A stretch of DNA of 64,000 nt from Fervidobacterium sp. (GTDB lineage: Bacteria; Thermotogota; Thermotogae; Thermotogales; Fervidobacteriaceae): NCBI GenBank assembly GCA_026419195.1, contig JANZZV010000004.1, forward strand, positions 186,001 through 250,000, read 5' to 3'. The translations under genes and the position numbers were made by a program. The notes under the pieces were generated by a model. The model had not been told where the DNA came from. It searched no databases and saw nothing but the letters and a program-made list of their open reading frames with translations. Shown in pieces: positions 44,295 to 53,148 of the stretch (position 1 is its first letter; every line of letters begins with the position of its first letter).

Positions 44295-45991
44295 TGATAT
44301 GGATTGTCTTGGCAATCATTCCCTTCTTGCTTCTTAAAAATGCGTTCATAATGACTATCTTAAGTCTTGTGGGCATTTATACAATCGCCTCCATGGGGTT
44401 AAACATAATTATGGGGTACTCCGGTCAAATATCAATTGGTCATGCTGCATTCATGAGTATTGGAGCCTATACTTCCACTCTCTTGGTTATGCATTACAAT
44501 CTTCCTGTTGTTTTTGGTATATTAATCAGTGGAGTTGTTGCTTTCTTGTTCGGACTTATAATTGGATTTCCGGCTTTAAGACTGTCTGGATTTTATCTTG
44601 CCATAGCCACTATGGGATTTGTGGTAGCAGTTGAACAATTATTTGGCTCACTTGAGCACATAACTGGTGGACATGCAGGGATAAGAGGTATAAGATTTCC
44701 GTACATTTGGAACTCAGATGTGGAAAAATACCTTCTTGTGCTTGCGTTTGTCTTTAGTTCGTACATACTGATGATAAGATTAATAAACTCCAAAACAGGT
44801 AGAGCATGGATGGCTATAAGAGAAAATGAAACAGCAGCCTCTGTTGTAGGTGTGAACATAGCACTTTCAAAAGTATTGGCATTTGCAATAGGTTCCATGA
44901 TGGCTGGAATAGCTGGTGCACTCTATGCACATGTTATTGGTTATATAGCACCAAGTGACTTTGGAATTGCAAAATCACTTGATCTACTTGCTATATCAGT
45001 CATCGGTGGAATGGCATCTGTAGATGGTCCACTTTATGGCTCGCTTATTTACGTTGCTTTACCATTTTTCTTCAGCAGGATGCACATATCAATGTCCATT
45101 ATCTTTGGTACGATACTAATATTCGTTGTACTATTCATGCCTCTTGGTGTAAGCTACTACTTTTCAAGATTTAGATCGAAATACATCACTAAGATCTCTG
45201 CGTTCTTCAAAAAAGGTAGGCGACCATACGGAAAATTTGTCGACACAAAAATCGGCAAAATACATTATGTGAATGCTGGCAGTGGAAATATACCGATAGT
45301 TCTGATTCATGGAAACTTTGCGTCGGCACGCTTTTTTGAACCTTTGTTGAAAAAACTCCCATCAAAATTCTCCGCTTATGCTTTAGACTTACCTAATTTT
45401 GGATATTCTGTTTCACTAAACGGTGACATTACAATAGAAAAATACGCTGAAGCTGTTGAACAATTTGTTAATGCTCTCAACCTCACTAACTTCATACTTT
45501 TAGGTCACTCACTTGGAGGAGCCGTTGCTATGAGCTACTCGATTAAGTATCCAGAGAAATTAAGAAAGCTTATACTTGTTGACCCTTCACCAATCAATGG
45601 ATTACCAGTCTCAGAGGAAGCCATAAAATTTATAAAAACATATCAAAATAATCCACAGCTGATAAAAAGAGCACTTATGTTCAATGCTCCAACATACGAT
45701 AACGAAAGGTTTTTTGAAAAAATCACATCGGATGCATTAAGAATGACACCAAATGCATTCGAAGGTAATGCCAGAGCTTTAGCAAAATACAATTACATTG
45801 AACAAGCAAAAGGTGTAACCATACCTGTTGTAGTAATTTATGGAGATAAAGATGTCTTACTAACACTCGATCAAATGAAAATAACTGCACAAGCTTTTCC
45901 AAATGGAAAATTAATCGTACTCAAAGATATAGGTCATAGTCCTGTTGTCGAAGATGTTGAAAGTGTCATAAAAATAATTGAAGAACAATAA
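44294..45991 (+). CDS. LivM-like permease fused to a C-terminal alpha/beta hydrolase
   Basis: The 565-aa protein joins two modules. Residues 1 to about 290 are a LivM-type permease (NIIMGYSGQISIGHAAFM, RENETAASVVGVN, AGALYAHVIGYI). After a basic linker (about 291-315), residues 316-565 form an alpha/beta hydrolase with oxyanion HGN (339-341), nucleophile Ser406 in GHSLGG, acid Asp518 or Asp520 in GDKD, and His548 in IGHSP. No start codon or ribosome site lies at the junction, so one polypeptide is made. If LivM topology holds, with its C-terminus inside, the hydrolase is cytoplasmic and could cleave an ester, amide or lactone as it enters. The fusion partner is unusual. Confidence 0.9.
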   Translation: MIWIVLAIIPFLLLKNAFIMTILSLVGIYTIASMGLNIIMGYSGQISIGHAAFMSIGAYTSTLLVMHYNLPVVFGILISGVVAFLFGLIIGFPALRLSGFYLAIATMGFVVAVEQLFGSLEHITGGHAGIRGIRFPYIWNSDVEKYLLVLAFVFSSYILMIRLINSKTGRAWMAIRENETAASVVGVNIALSKVLAFAIGSMMAGIAGALYAHVIGYIAPSDFGIAKSLDLLAISVIGGMASVDGPLYGSLIYVALPFFFSRMHISMSIIFGTILIFVVLFMPLGVSYYFSRFRSKYITKISAFFKKGRRPYGKFVDTKIGKIHYVNAGSGNIPIVLIHGNFASARFFEPLLKKLPSKFSAYALDLPNFGYSVSLNGDITIEKYAEAVEQFVNALNLTNFILLGHSLGGAVAMSYSIKYPEKLRKLILVDPSPINGLPVSEEAIKFIKTYQNNPQLIKRALMFNAPTYDNERFFEKITSDALRMTPNAFEGNARALAKYNYIEQAKGVTIPVVVIYGDKDVLLTLDQMKITAQAFPNGKLIVLKDIGHSPVVEDVESVIKIIEEQ

Positions 45992-46017
45992 ATTGGGGGA
46001 TTTGCCCCCAATTTTTT
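45991..46017. terminator. terminator ending the Liv operon
   Basis: AATTGGGGG (45991-45999), loop ATTTG and CCCCCAATT (46005-46013), then TTTT. Confidence 0.85.
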
Positions 46018-46064
46018 CTGAGAACATATATCAGCTTTGAGTTGAATTAACTTATAAAATATTT

Positions 46065-49000
46065 CTAATATACCACTTCTATCGCTTGTACTCGACCTTC
46101 CCTTACCATTTCTGAATACGGCTGTGGAATTATTCCACCGTGAATCTTGACTTCCTCTGTTCCAATATTCAACATTACATACTTTGCACAACTTAGTTTA
46201 TACGTATCAACTCTTCGTGGATTATAATATGTCACTACACAGTTGCCAAGGAACCTGAAAGAAACCTTACCTTCCTCATCAAATAACCAACCTGGTAATA
46301 TTGGTTTAAATTTAAGCATAAGTTCGCCACCTTTGTATTCAAAAGGTGAATCACCAACAAACATAAACCACCATATGCTTAAAAACTCTGCAGTGGCACC
46401 GCTAAGCCTTGCTACGAAACCATTTCCATGCAGTGTTTCGTCAGGATTTGCGCTACTGACAATAAATGAGGAATTTTCTAACGGGCTTCTACCATATATT
46501 TCGGGTTTAAGAAACGGTACAAAAAGATTGATGAAGTCGGAATAAAATTCATCGTAAAGCTTTGCTTTTAAAATCTCAAGCATGTATTTGTACTCCATGT
46601 GTAGCCATATTGATTCATTTTCCAACCATCCAGGGGTGAATGCCCTTGCTCGTCCTATTTCCATGCTTGTATGTTCTAGCGAAGCATTTACTTTGTACAT
46701 CTTTAGTTTACTATCATATAAAGGACTTGACTTGACTTTGTAATATAACTCTCTTAAAAAACTCGTGTCTTTGTAAATCTTGAATCCCTTAACAACCCCT
46801 TCCAAGAACAACGGCAATGTCTTTTTTTCAAATTTATTGATTCTCACATATTTTTCATCGTCGTTTGCGCCATTTCCGATTATTTCGTATTCTAAGGGAA
46901 CATAGTAATAATAGGTCGGCATAATACCTCCGTTTTCTTCAGTAGCTTGAGAAAGTTTCTGTTCGAGCTTTTCTAAAAGCTTTTTCAATTTTTGCGCAAT
47001 TTCCGATGAGCTTGCTGATATTTCTGTACCTTCAAAACCAAATTTGGTATCTTCCCTGTAACGTTCCCTGATTTCGGAAATTTGTGACCAAAAAATAAAG
47101 TCGATATCTGGTTTGTGGTTATTGCTGTAATAGTTCTCAACAGCTTGCAGAAGTTCCGTAAGTAGTTGATAGATTTCTAAGGGAATTCCAAGTTCCTTTG
47201 AACCGTAAGCTTCTAGTTTTTCAATCAAAAATCTTAGTAATCTTGCAAGTTCAAAAGAATCCGCTACAGAAGATCCAAAAAGTCCTGGTAATCCATTTAA
47301 AGCATCGTACCATCCAGGTTTCCCCGCTTCCATTTCTATCCCAATTCCACTTGGATCAAGTGTCGAAAATTTGATTAACGCAAGTCCAATAAGCTTTGTT
47401 ATTAGATTAGTTTTGTAAATTTCCCCTAAACCTTTTCGTTTTCTCATCAGGTGTTTGTATTCCTTTCTTGAAAGGATGAGTTCTTTCTTCACTTGATCCT
47501 CAACAACAGAATAGTATTGCCTTACCTTATCACTTGTTAAGACATATCTTTTATCGCGTGGCAAGACTACCTTGAAGTTGTCGTAGTATGTATACTCATA
47601 ATCATTGAACAAAAGATCCTCTTCGTAGTCTGGGAATATTTGAAGGAATGACTCTATGAGATCAAGATTGTATGTCCAATGGTCCGTCCAAAAACCTTCC
47701 CCATGAACAGCATCAATTTCCTCGTTGCTTAACTCTATCAACTTTCTTATCAATTCTTCTTCTGGTATATTCATTTTTATGTTTTCTCTCTCTATTAGCA
47801 TCGCTACTTTTCCGGGTGTAAAATATTCACTCGATAAGAAATTTCTTATCTTTTCAGCTTCTTCTTTGGTACAGATATCTTCAAGAAAATCAAGTTTTTC
47901 GATCGATATCTTGTATCTTACACCATTAATGATCAATGGATTATAACCATCCGTCTGGATTAGATTTACGAAAAATCTGATGTTGTAGCTTCCAACTCTC
48001 GGATTAAAAAGCACATCATTTCGTCTGTTTTGGTTTATATCTCTGTAGTTACCATTACCACTTGAATAATATTCTGCAAGTAAGTTGAAATAATTATAAT
48101 CTCTTTCAAGATCACCATGTTTCCTTGAATATACATGGTAAACTTTCTTAAAATCGGAGAATACTATCGGGTATCCTCCTCTGAGCACGTTGTCAAGGTA
48201 TGTTTGTCTTGAGTATTCATCGAACAATGGATAGTTTGTATGAGTTTCTATATCCTTAGTTATATCCTCAACAATAGTCCTTGCTTCTTGTAGCTTTGAA
48301 AGCAGATAAGGCTCACTTCTTAACTTCTCTTTGTATATTTCAACAAGTTTCTCATCTGGAACGTAACCAATAACTGTTAGTATCCGAACACTTTCATTAC
48401 TTTTTATCACACCTTCAAACGGGGTAAACGCGCAAGGAATTTTGTTTGTAGTATGTTGCTTTCTTTCTAAAATACTTTTTAGACCCTTTTCTGCAAAAAT
48501 TATTGGATAATTATACGAAGTTTCATGGGCAAATACATTGTCAGGATCAACAATCGGTGTTATATACTTTGAACTTCCTGAATTTAAAACAGTTGATATG
48601 TAAAAATTTGCATCTTTTATTTCTTCAACTCGCGCGACGTCTTCTGTGGAAGATCTTAATTTAAACAAAGGAATCCCAGATTCTAAATTGTAAACGTCCA
48701 TCCAGGCACGCAAGGTGTTTCCCATATGCTTTATTAAATAATCATTTACACCTGTAGGTAACAATATCGAAATTCCATCCAGCAACTCTATGGAAAGGTC
48801 ATTCATTGAAGCATTACGAATGTTAACAATTCTCACAAGAGCTCCAACTCTTTCATTTGGAAGCAGAAAATACGTTATGCTTGTTTTCAAACCAAATTCT
48901 TTAGAATATTCGCTTATTTCAAGTTCGTTTTTACCAATGTACATTTCCTGGGTTGCTGATTCGGAACTTTTGAATGTGAAAGGTTCGTAATACTTACCGT

Positions 49001-49253
49001 TTATCTTGATGAATGTTCTAAATCCAAAGTTGTTAGTAAGTTGATAAGCTCTAAAGGCTGGATGAAACTCCAAAATAGGTTTGTCTTTGTTCGAAATTCC
49101 AAAAGATGTGATACACTGACCTCTATTTACATAAAATACCCATAAAGGTATTCCTTTCAAGCCGGCAATTCCTGGTAAGAAACTTGAAAATGGTTTGGAA
49201 TTATTGTAACCCTCTATCACAAATCTACCAAATTTATCGAAAGAATAACTCAT
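46065..49253 (-). CDS. large GH94-like (GH94/GH149/GH161-type) glycoside phosphorylase-like protein
   Basis: The 1062-aa cytoplasmic protein has an N-terminal beta-sandwich region, a central (alpha/alpha)-barrel-type region with GEGFWTDHWTYNLDLIESF (about residue 540) and KPGWYDALNGLPGLFG (about residue 680), and a C-terminal beta region. These resemble the GH94 clan, in which the Asp of the DHW segment is the general acid. The length and a coiled-coil insertion (LKKLLEKLEQKLSQ) set it apart from ordinary cellobiose phosphorylases. It would phosphorolyse a beta-glucan or oligosaccharide, substrate unknown. The ATG at 49253 follows AGAGGTG; a GTG nine bases upstream overlaps that site. Confidence 0.65.
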   Translation of the reverse strand: MSYSFDKFGRFVIEGYNNSKPFSSFLPGIAGLKGIPLWVFYVNRGQCITSFGISNKDKPILEFHPAFRAYQLTNNFGFRTFIKINGKYYEPFTFKSSESATQEMYIGKNELEISEYSKEFGLKTSITYFLLPNERVGALVRIVNIRNASMNDLSIELLDGISILLPTGVNDYLIKHMGNTLRAWMDVYNLESGIPLFKLRSSTEDVARVEEIKDANFYISTVLNSGSSKYITPIVDPDNVFAHETSYNYPIIFAEKGLKSILERKQHTTNKIPCAFTPFEGVIKSNESVRILTVIGYVPDEKLVEIYKEKLRSEPYLLSKLQEARTIVEDITKDIETHTNYPLFDEYSRQTYLDNVLRGGYPIVFSDFKKVYHVYSRKHGDLERDYNYFNLLAEYYSSGNGNYRDINQNRRNDVLFNPRVGSYNIRFFVNLIQTDGYNPLIINGVRYKISIEKLDFLEDICTKEEAEKIRNFLSSEYFTPGKVAMLIERENIKMNIPEEELIRKLIELSNEEIDAVHGEGFWTDHWTYNLDLIESFLQIFPDYEEDLLFNDYEYTYYDNFKVVLPRDKRYVLTSDKVRQYYSVVEDQVKKELILSRKEYKHLMRKRKGLGEIYKTNLITKLIGLALIKFSTLDPSGIGIEMEAGKPGWYDALNGLPGLFGSSVADSFELARLLRFLIEKLEAYGSKELGIPLEIYQLLTELLQAVENYYSNNHKPDIDFIFWSQISEIRERYREDTKFGFEGTEISASSSEIAQKLKKLLEKLEQKLSQATEENGGIMPTYYYYVPLEYEIIGNGANDDEKYVRINKFEKKTLPLFLEGVVKGFKIYKDTSFLRELYYKVKSSPLYDSKLKMYKVNASLEHTSMEIGRARAFTPGWLENESIWLHMEYKYMLEILKAKLYDEFYSDFINLFVPFLKPEIYGRSPLENSSFIVSSANPDETLHGNGFVARLSGATAEFLSIWWFMFVGDSPFEYKGGELMLKFKPILPGWLFDEEGKVSFRFLGNCVVTYYNPRRVDTYKLSCAKYVMLNIGTEEVKIHGGIIPQPYSEMVREGRVQAIEVVY

Positions 49254-49717
49254 AATATACACCTCTCTTTAACCAGAATTCAATATTTGGTGATCTTTTC
49301 ATGATTATTTTATTGTGTAACTTGTTTCATTAGAAAATTTTCATGAATTTCAGTTGAGCAGAAAATAAGATTTATGGTTATTTCCTTGGCAGATAAATGT
49401 TTTGACTTTGAATATCAAAAGGTGGGATAAATTGAATATATAAAAAGAGCAATTTGGCTGGAATTATTGCAGAAGAATAATTTTCCTACTTAGTTGGTGC
49501 ACTTTTAAGACATGTAAAAATATTACAATAAGCGTGTAATTAGCACAAGTAGAGTATCGTAGATATAGTTATAACTTCACACGACATCTATAACTTTTTG
49601 TTTAGTTACTTGTAGATAGTTATTTAAAGTATGTCTAATCTAAAACATTAAATTTCATCTTAATTTGATTTAAAGACTAGACCAAAAACTTATGTCTCAG
49701 CATAAGGCATTGTCATT
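49254..49717. other. 464-bp intergenic region
   Basis: There is no intact gene. It holds the terminator at 49684-49706 (minus strand) and a TAAAAT box at 49312-49307 (minus) that could belong to the GH94-like gene. A 20-codon open stretch near 49433-49492 begins IEYIKRAIWLELLQ and is closed on both sides by stops, with AAAGGTGGG upstream but no normal start codon. It may be chance or a gene remnant. Confidence 0.4.
49684..49706 (-). terminator. terminator of the TM0106-type nuclease gene
   Basis: On the minus strand: CTTATG, loop CTGAGA, CATAAG (49706-49689), followed by TTTTT, 12 bp after the stop. Confidence 0.6.
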
Positions 49718-50878
49718 TCACTGAGCAATGTTGTTTAGATGTTCTACAATGAATTTTGTAGCTCTTACATCATCTTCGTTGTACTTAAGTATTTCTCTAA
49801 GTATTTCTTTATCTTTGGTTGCAATGTATTCCCTGTAGTAATCAATTACAGTCATACCATTTATATCTGTACGCCAATTGAATCCAAAAAACCTGGCAAT
49901 TGTCTTTAGAGAATACGAAGGTATAGGTAGTGCAACATGGTTAACGTATACCTTGTACACATCTACGAATCTGGAAAGTAAGCTTTTTGATATGGGGATG
50001 TTGTATTTTTTTGATAACTTTCTGAATCGAGCTATCTCGTAATTGTGAAAATGATATACTGGCTTTTGACGTTTCTCGAGGAATTTCAATATATTTTCGA
50101 AAATATACCTTTCCTTTGATGGCTCTGAAGCAAGAAACGGTATGTATCTATCGTTTTCAAGAACACCAAAAAGATAATCAAAATCAAAAGGTGTATAGCT
50201 TTCAATATCAAGGTATATGCCTTCAGAAAGCTTTTGAATAGGTTTAAAAACAATAGGTTTCTTTTCCAATATACTTTTCGCGTGATAAATCAACTTATTA
50301 GCTTTTTCTTCACCGAACTCTTTCCTTATCGCGTCTTCAAACACTATTATGTCACTTAAATTGTTTATGCTAATCATTCGAAGCTTTTCGACAGTCTTTC
50401 CCCGAATTCCATGAATAAAAGCCAAACTATCAAGACTCACGGTTTCATGGAAACATTCACCAGCATATTTACATAAACGACATAAGTGATTTTTTGTTAT
50501 CTTAAATTCCATCGTTTCACAAAACATAGATAACAAGGAAAGCAGTTTAGTAACATAAGGTTTCCAGTTGATTGAAACACTATAATAAGGACTCTCGAAT
50601 ATTATTTCCGAAACCTCCTTTTCATTGCTTTCAATAACATATCCAATGAACGCACCTTCAAGCATATGATATTCTGATAGCCTTTTTCCACTCTTTTTCA
50701 TTCTAATAGTTATTTTATCTCCATAAATGACCTCATCAGCATCAACACAAAGCGTGCACCCAAAAGCCTCCGTTGCAAAGTCGTAATTTGATAAATATCT
50801 TTTCTCAGAAAGTATGTCTATTTTACACTTCTTTTGACAAAAATAGAGTGTTTTGATATCCTTATTTGTTATTATCAT
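49718..50878 (-). CDS. RecB-family/RNase H-like nuclease, TM0106 family
   Basis: The 386-aa protein combines a Cas4/RecB-like N-terminal part with cysteines that could bind an Fe-S cluster (YFCQKKC near residue 13; CRLCKYAGEC near 137) and a C-terminal RNase H-like exonuclease domain: LDIES (about 227), HFHNYEIARFRKL, RFVDVYKVY and the final YNEDDVRAT. The acidic residues of the DEDD-type site are present. It is the family first annotated as TM0106 in Thermotoga, presumed to act in DNA repair or processing. It shares a transcription unit with the SDR gene (18 bp gap). The ATG follows AAAGGAG. Confidence 0.85.
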   Translation of the reverse strand: MIITNKDIKTLYFCQKKCKIDILSEKRYLSNYDFATEAFGCTLCVDADEVIYGDKITIRMKKSGKRLSEYHMLEGAFIGYVIESNEKEVSEIIFESPYYSVSINWKPYVTKLLSLLSMFCETMEFKITKNHLCRLCKYAGECFHETVSLDSLAFIHGIRGKTVEKLRMISINNLSDIIVFEDAIRKEFGEEKANKLIYHAKSILEKKPIVFKPIQKLSEGIYLDIESYTPFDFDYLFGVLENDRYIPFLASEPSKERYIFENILKFLEKRQKPVYHFHNYEIARFRKLSKKYNIPISKSLLSRFVDVYKVYVNHVALPIPSYSLKTIARFFGFNWRTDINGMTVIDYYREYIATKDKEILREILKYNEDDVRATKFIVEHLNNIAQ

Positions 50879-50896
50879 TAACCAAACTCCTTTGCA

Positions 50897-51664
50897 CTAA
50901 AAATACTTTACAAGTATTTTTGAAATGAGTTTATCACTAAACATCTTTCTAACAAAATAATAAGACAGTTTGTTGCCCAAGCCTGGGATGTATAAAGGAG
51001 CGTCTTTTTCAAAAGCTTTGAGTGCACCTTTAACAACCTTTTCCGGACTCATGAGATTATTTCCAGGACTCATCTTTGCTCTTTCAAAAAACTTTGTCTT
51101 CGTCTTACCAGGCGCTACACATAAGACGTGTACGTTTTTATCTTTAAGCTCAGCCCATAAGCTTAACGAAAAACTGTAGACGAAAGCCTTTGTCGCAGCG
51201 TACACACTGAAATGTGGAATTGGCATAAAACCAGCCACTGAAGAAACGTTAATTATTCCTCCAGAACCTCTTTTAGAAAATTCCTTAGCATAATGATACG
51301 ACAACCTTGCTAAAACTTCTATGTTAAGTTTAATCATATTTTCATACTCATTCCAGGAGTAGTTTAGGAAATCTCCATACAATCCAAAACCAGCGTTGTT
51401 TACTAAAAGATCAATATTAAATCTTGAAAGATTAACAAGAATAGAATCCAGTTCCTTTGTCAGATCGGCTTGTAACATCACTACACTTACGTTTGAAATT
51501 CGATGAATCTTATCTGCAACGGAACTCAAAGCTTCAGAATTCCTTCCAATTAAAATTACGTTCAAACCTTTTTGTGCAAGTTGAATCGCAAACTCGGAAC
51601 CAATACCTGAGGAAGCCCCTGTAATAAGTGCCCATCTAAATCTATATATATCAAATTTTGGCAT
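50897..51664 (-). CDS. short-chain dehydrogenase/reductase (SDR)
   Basis: The 255-aa NAD(P) enzyme has the classical SDR TGASSGIG (about residues 17-24), NNAG, the catalytic Ser (NVSSVAG) and YAATK. It resembles the DltE/YqjQ-like group that reduces acyl or keto substrates. The ATG at 51664 follows GAGGAGGTG; the in-frame ATG at 51682 overlaps that site. It is transcribed divergently from the MATE exporter. Confidence 0.92.
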   Translation of the reverse strand: MPKFDIYRFRWALITGASSGIGSEFAIQLAQKGLNVILIGRNSEALSSVADKIHRISNVSVVMLQADLTKELDSILVNLSRFNIDLLVNNAGFGLYGDFLNYSWNEYENMIKLNIEVLARLSYHYAKEFSKRGSGGIINVSSVAGFMPIPHFSVYAATKAFVYSFSLSLWAELKDKNVHVLCVAPGKTKTKFFERAKMSPGNNLMSPEKVVKGALKAFEKDAPLYIPGLGNKLSYYFVRKMFSDKLISKILVKYF

Positions 51665-51683
51665 GTGCTGACACCTCCTCACA

Positions 51684-51716
51684 TTGAATTATACACCTAA
51701 TGTGGTAAAATAGTAA
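51684..51716. promoter_or_regulatory. overlapping divergent promoters of the SDR and MATE genes
   Basis: Plus strand: TTGAAT (51684-51689), a 16-bp spacer, TAAAAT (51706-51711) with TGG ahead. Minus strand: TATAAT (51693-51688) with a weak -35 TTACTA (51716-51711). The -35 of one overlaps the -10 of the other, so the two transcripts probably compete. Confidence 0.6.
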
Positions 51717-51757
51717 GTATTGCGAAGCATTCCAAAAAATATTCGAGGTGATTGGTT

Positions 51758-53122
51758 GTGATCAAAGATGTTTTAAAAATAGCAATACCTGTTTCCCTGG
51801 AGAATATAATTGCAAACACAGGAACCTTTGTACTTACCATTTTACTTTCCCAGCTTGGAGAGGTCGAAGTTGCTGTAAATGGTATTGCTAACCAGAGTAG
51901 CTTTCTTGTGATCTTGTTTCTTTTTGGTTTGAATACTGGTGGCGCAATTTTTCTTGCTCAGTATTGGGGTAAGAAAGACTTAGAAAACATGAAAAAAATA
52001 CTTAGTTTAATGATATACTTTTCACTTATTATTGCCTTGGTATTTTTTATTATAACATTCTTTTTCCCAAAATTTTTCATTGCCATTTTCTCAAAAGATG
52101 AACGTGTTCTTGACAAAGGTGTCTTTTACTTAAAAATCATATCCATCTCATACTTTGGTCTTGCTTTGGAAGTCTGCTTCAGAACCTTTTTGCGTTCTGT
52201 TGAAAAGGCATTTATTCCTATGCTTTCATACGTTTATGGTACAATTCTACAAATCGGTTTAGCCTATTTTTTCTTAAGCGGTTCATTTAAAATGCCTAAG
52301 CTTGGAATTACTGGTATAGCAATAGCAATCACATTGTCTCGATTTATAATACCGTTTTACCAGATACTCAAAGCAGTACGCCTTAAGCTACCTTACACTT
52401 TTTCAATAAGGGGTATAAGCTCGCAATTCTTAAAAAAATTTCTTCATTATGCAACTCCTACAACTTTAAATGAAATTTCTTGGTCACTTGGTATGACAAT
52501 GTATGGCATCATTTTCGGAAGAATGGGTACCCAAACCTACGCTGCACGTAATATATTGTCCTCCTTTGAAAATTACGTATGGACCTTCACCTTTGGTTTG
52601 GTCATAGCCTCATCTGTAATTGTCGGAAAATACATTGGACAGATGGAATACGAAAAAGCACAACAATTCAGTAAGAAGATCTTATTCTGGAATTCAGTTA
52701 TAGGTTTACTATCTGCGTTCGCAATAGTGTTTGTGTATTACATGCTTTATGGCAAATTTGAGCTTGAAAAAGACACAAAGCTAATTTTAACTTATTCAAT
52801 GTGGGTTATGTTGGTTGGTGCTCCTATTAAAGCATTTAATGGTGCAGCAATAGTTGGCGTATTAAGGGCTGGTGGAGATGCAAAATTTGCATTTTTACTT
52901 GAGACTTTCACCTTATGGTGTTTTGGAGTTCCATTAGCATTCGTAGGAGCATTCATATGGAAACAACCATTACCAATTGTGTATGGATTAACACTATCCG
53001 ATGAACTTGTTAAGTCGGTTATTGCTTATTTTAGAATACGTTCAAAAAAATGGATAAGAAATGTCACCATAAGTGAAGAGGTGATCGTCTCGCCAGTTGG
53101 AATAGACGGTGAACATGTTTAG
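51758..53122 (+). CDS. MATE-family efflux transporter
   Basis: The 454-aa protein has 12 transmembrane segments and MATE-type features: an N-terminal IAIPVSLENI and two homologous six-helix halves (second half from about residue 225, FLHYATPTTLNEISW). It would export a cationic or lipophilic compound with Na+ or H+. GTG 51758 is preferred because GAGGTG ends 7 bases upstream; TTG 51752 is too close to it. It is followed closely by the fumarase genes, perhaps in one transcript. Confidence 0.9.
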   Translation: MIKDVLKIAIPVSLENIIANTGTFVLTILLSQLGEVEVAVNGIANQSSFLVILFLFGLNTGGAIFLAQYWGKKDLENMKKILSLMIYFSLIIALVFFIITFFFPKFFIAIFSKDERVLDKGVFYLKIISISYFGLALEVCFRTFLRSVEKAFIPMLSYVYGTILQIGLAYFFLSGSFKMPKLGITGIAIAITLSRFIIPFYQILKAVRLKLPYTFSIRGISSQFLKKFLHYATPTTLNEISWSLGMTMYGIIFGRMGTQTYAARNILSSFENYVWTFTFGLVIASSVIVGKYIGQMEYEKAQQFSKKILFWNSVIGLLSAFAIVFVYYMLYGKFELEKDTKLILTYSMWVMLVGAPIKAFNGAAIVGVLRAGGDAKFAFLLETFTLWCFGVPLAFVGAFIWKQPLPIVYGLTLSDELVKSVIAYFRIRSKKWIRNVTISEEVIVSPVGIDGEHV

Positions 53123-53148
53123 CTTTTTCCAGAAAGAAGGTGAGAAAA

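Noticed and set aside
45180-45245. Frameshift joining livM and a separate hydrolase gene
   Set aside because: An A6 run is present, but the frame continues cleanly and no alternative start codon or ribosome site precedes the hydrolase part. Kept as a true fusion pending read-level checks.
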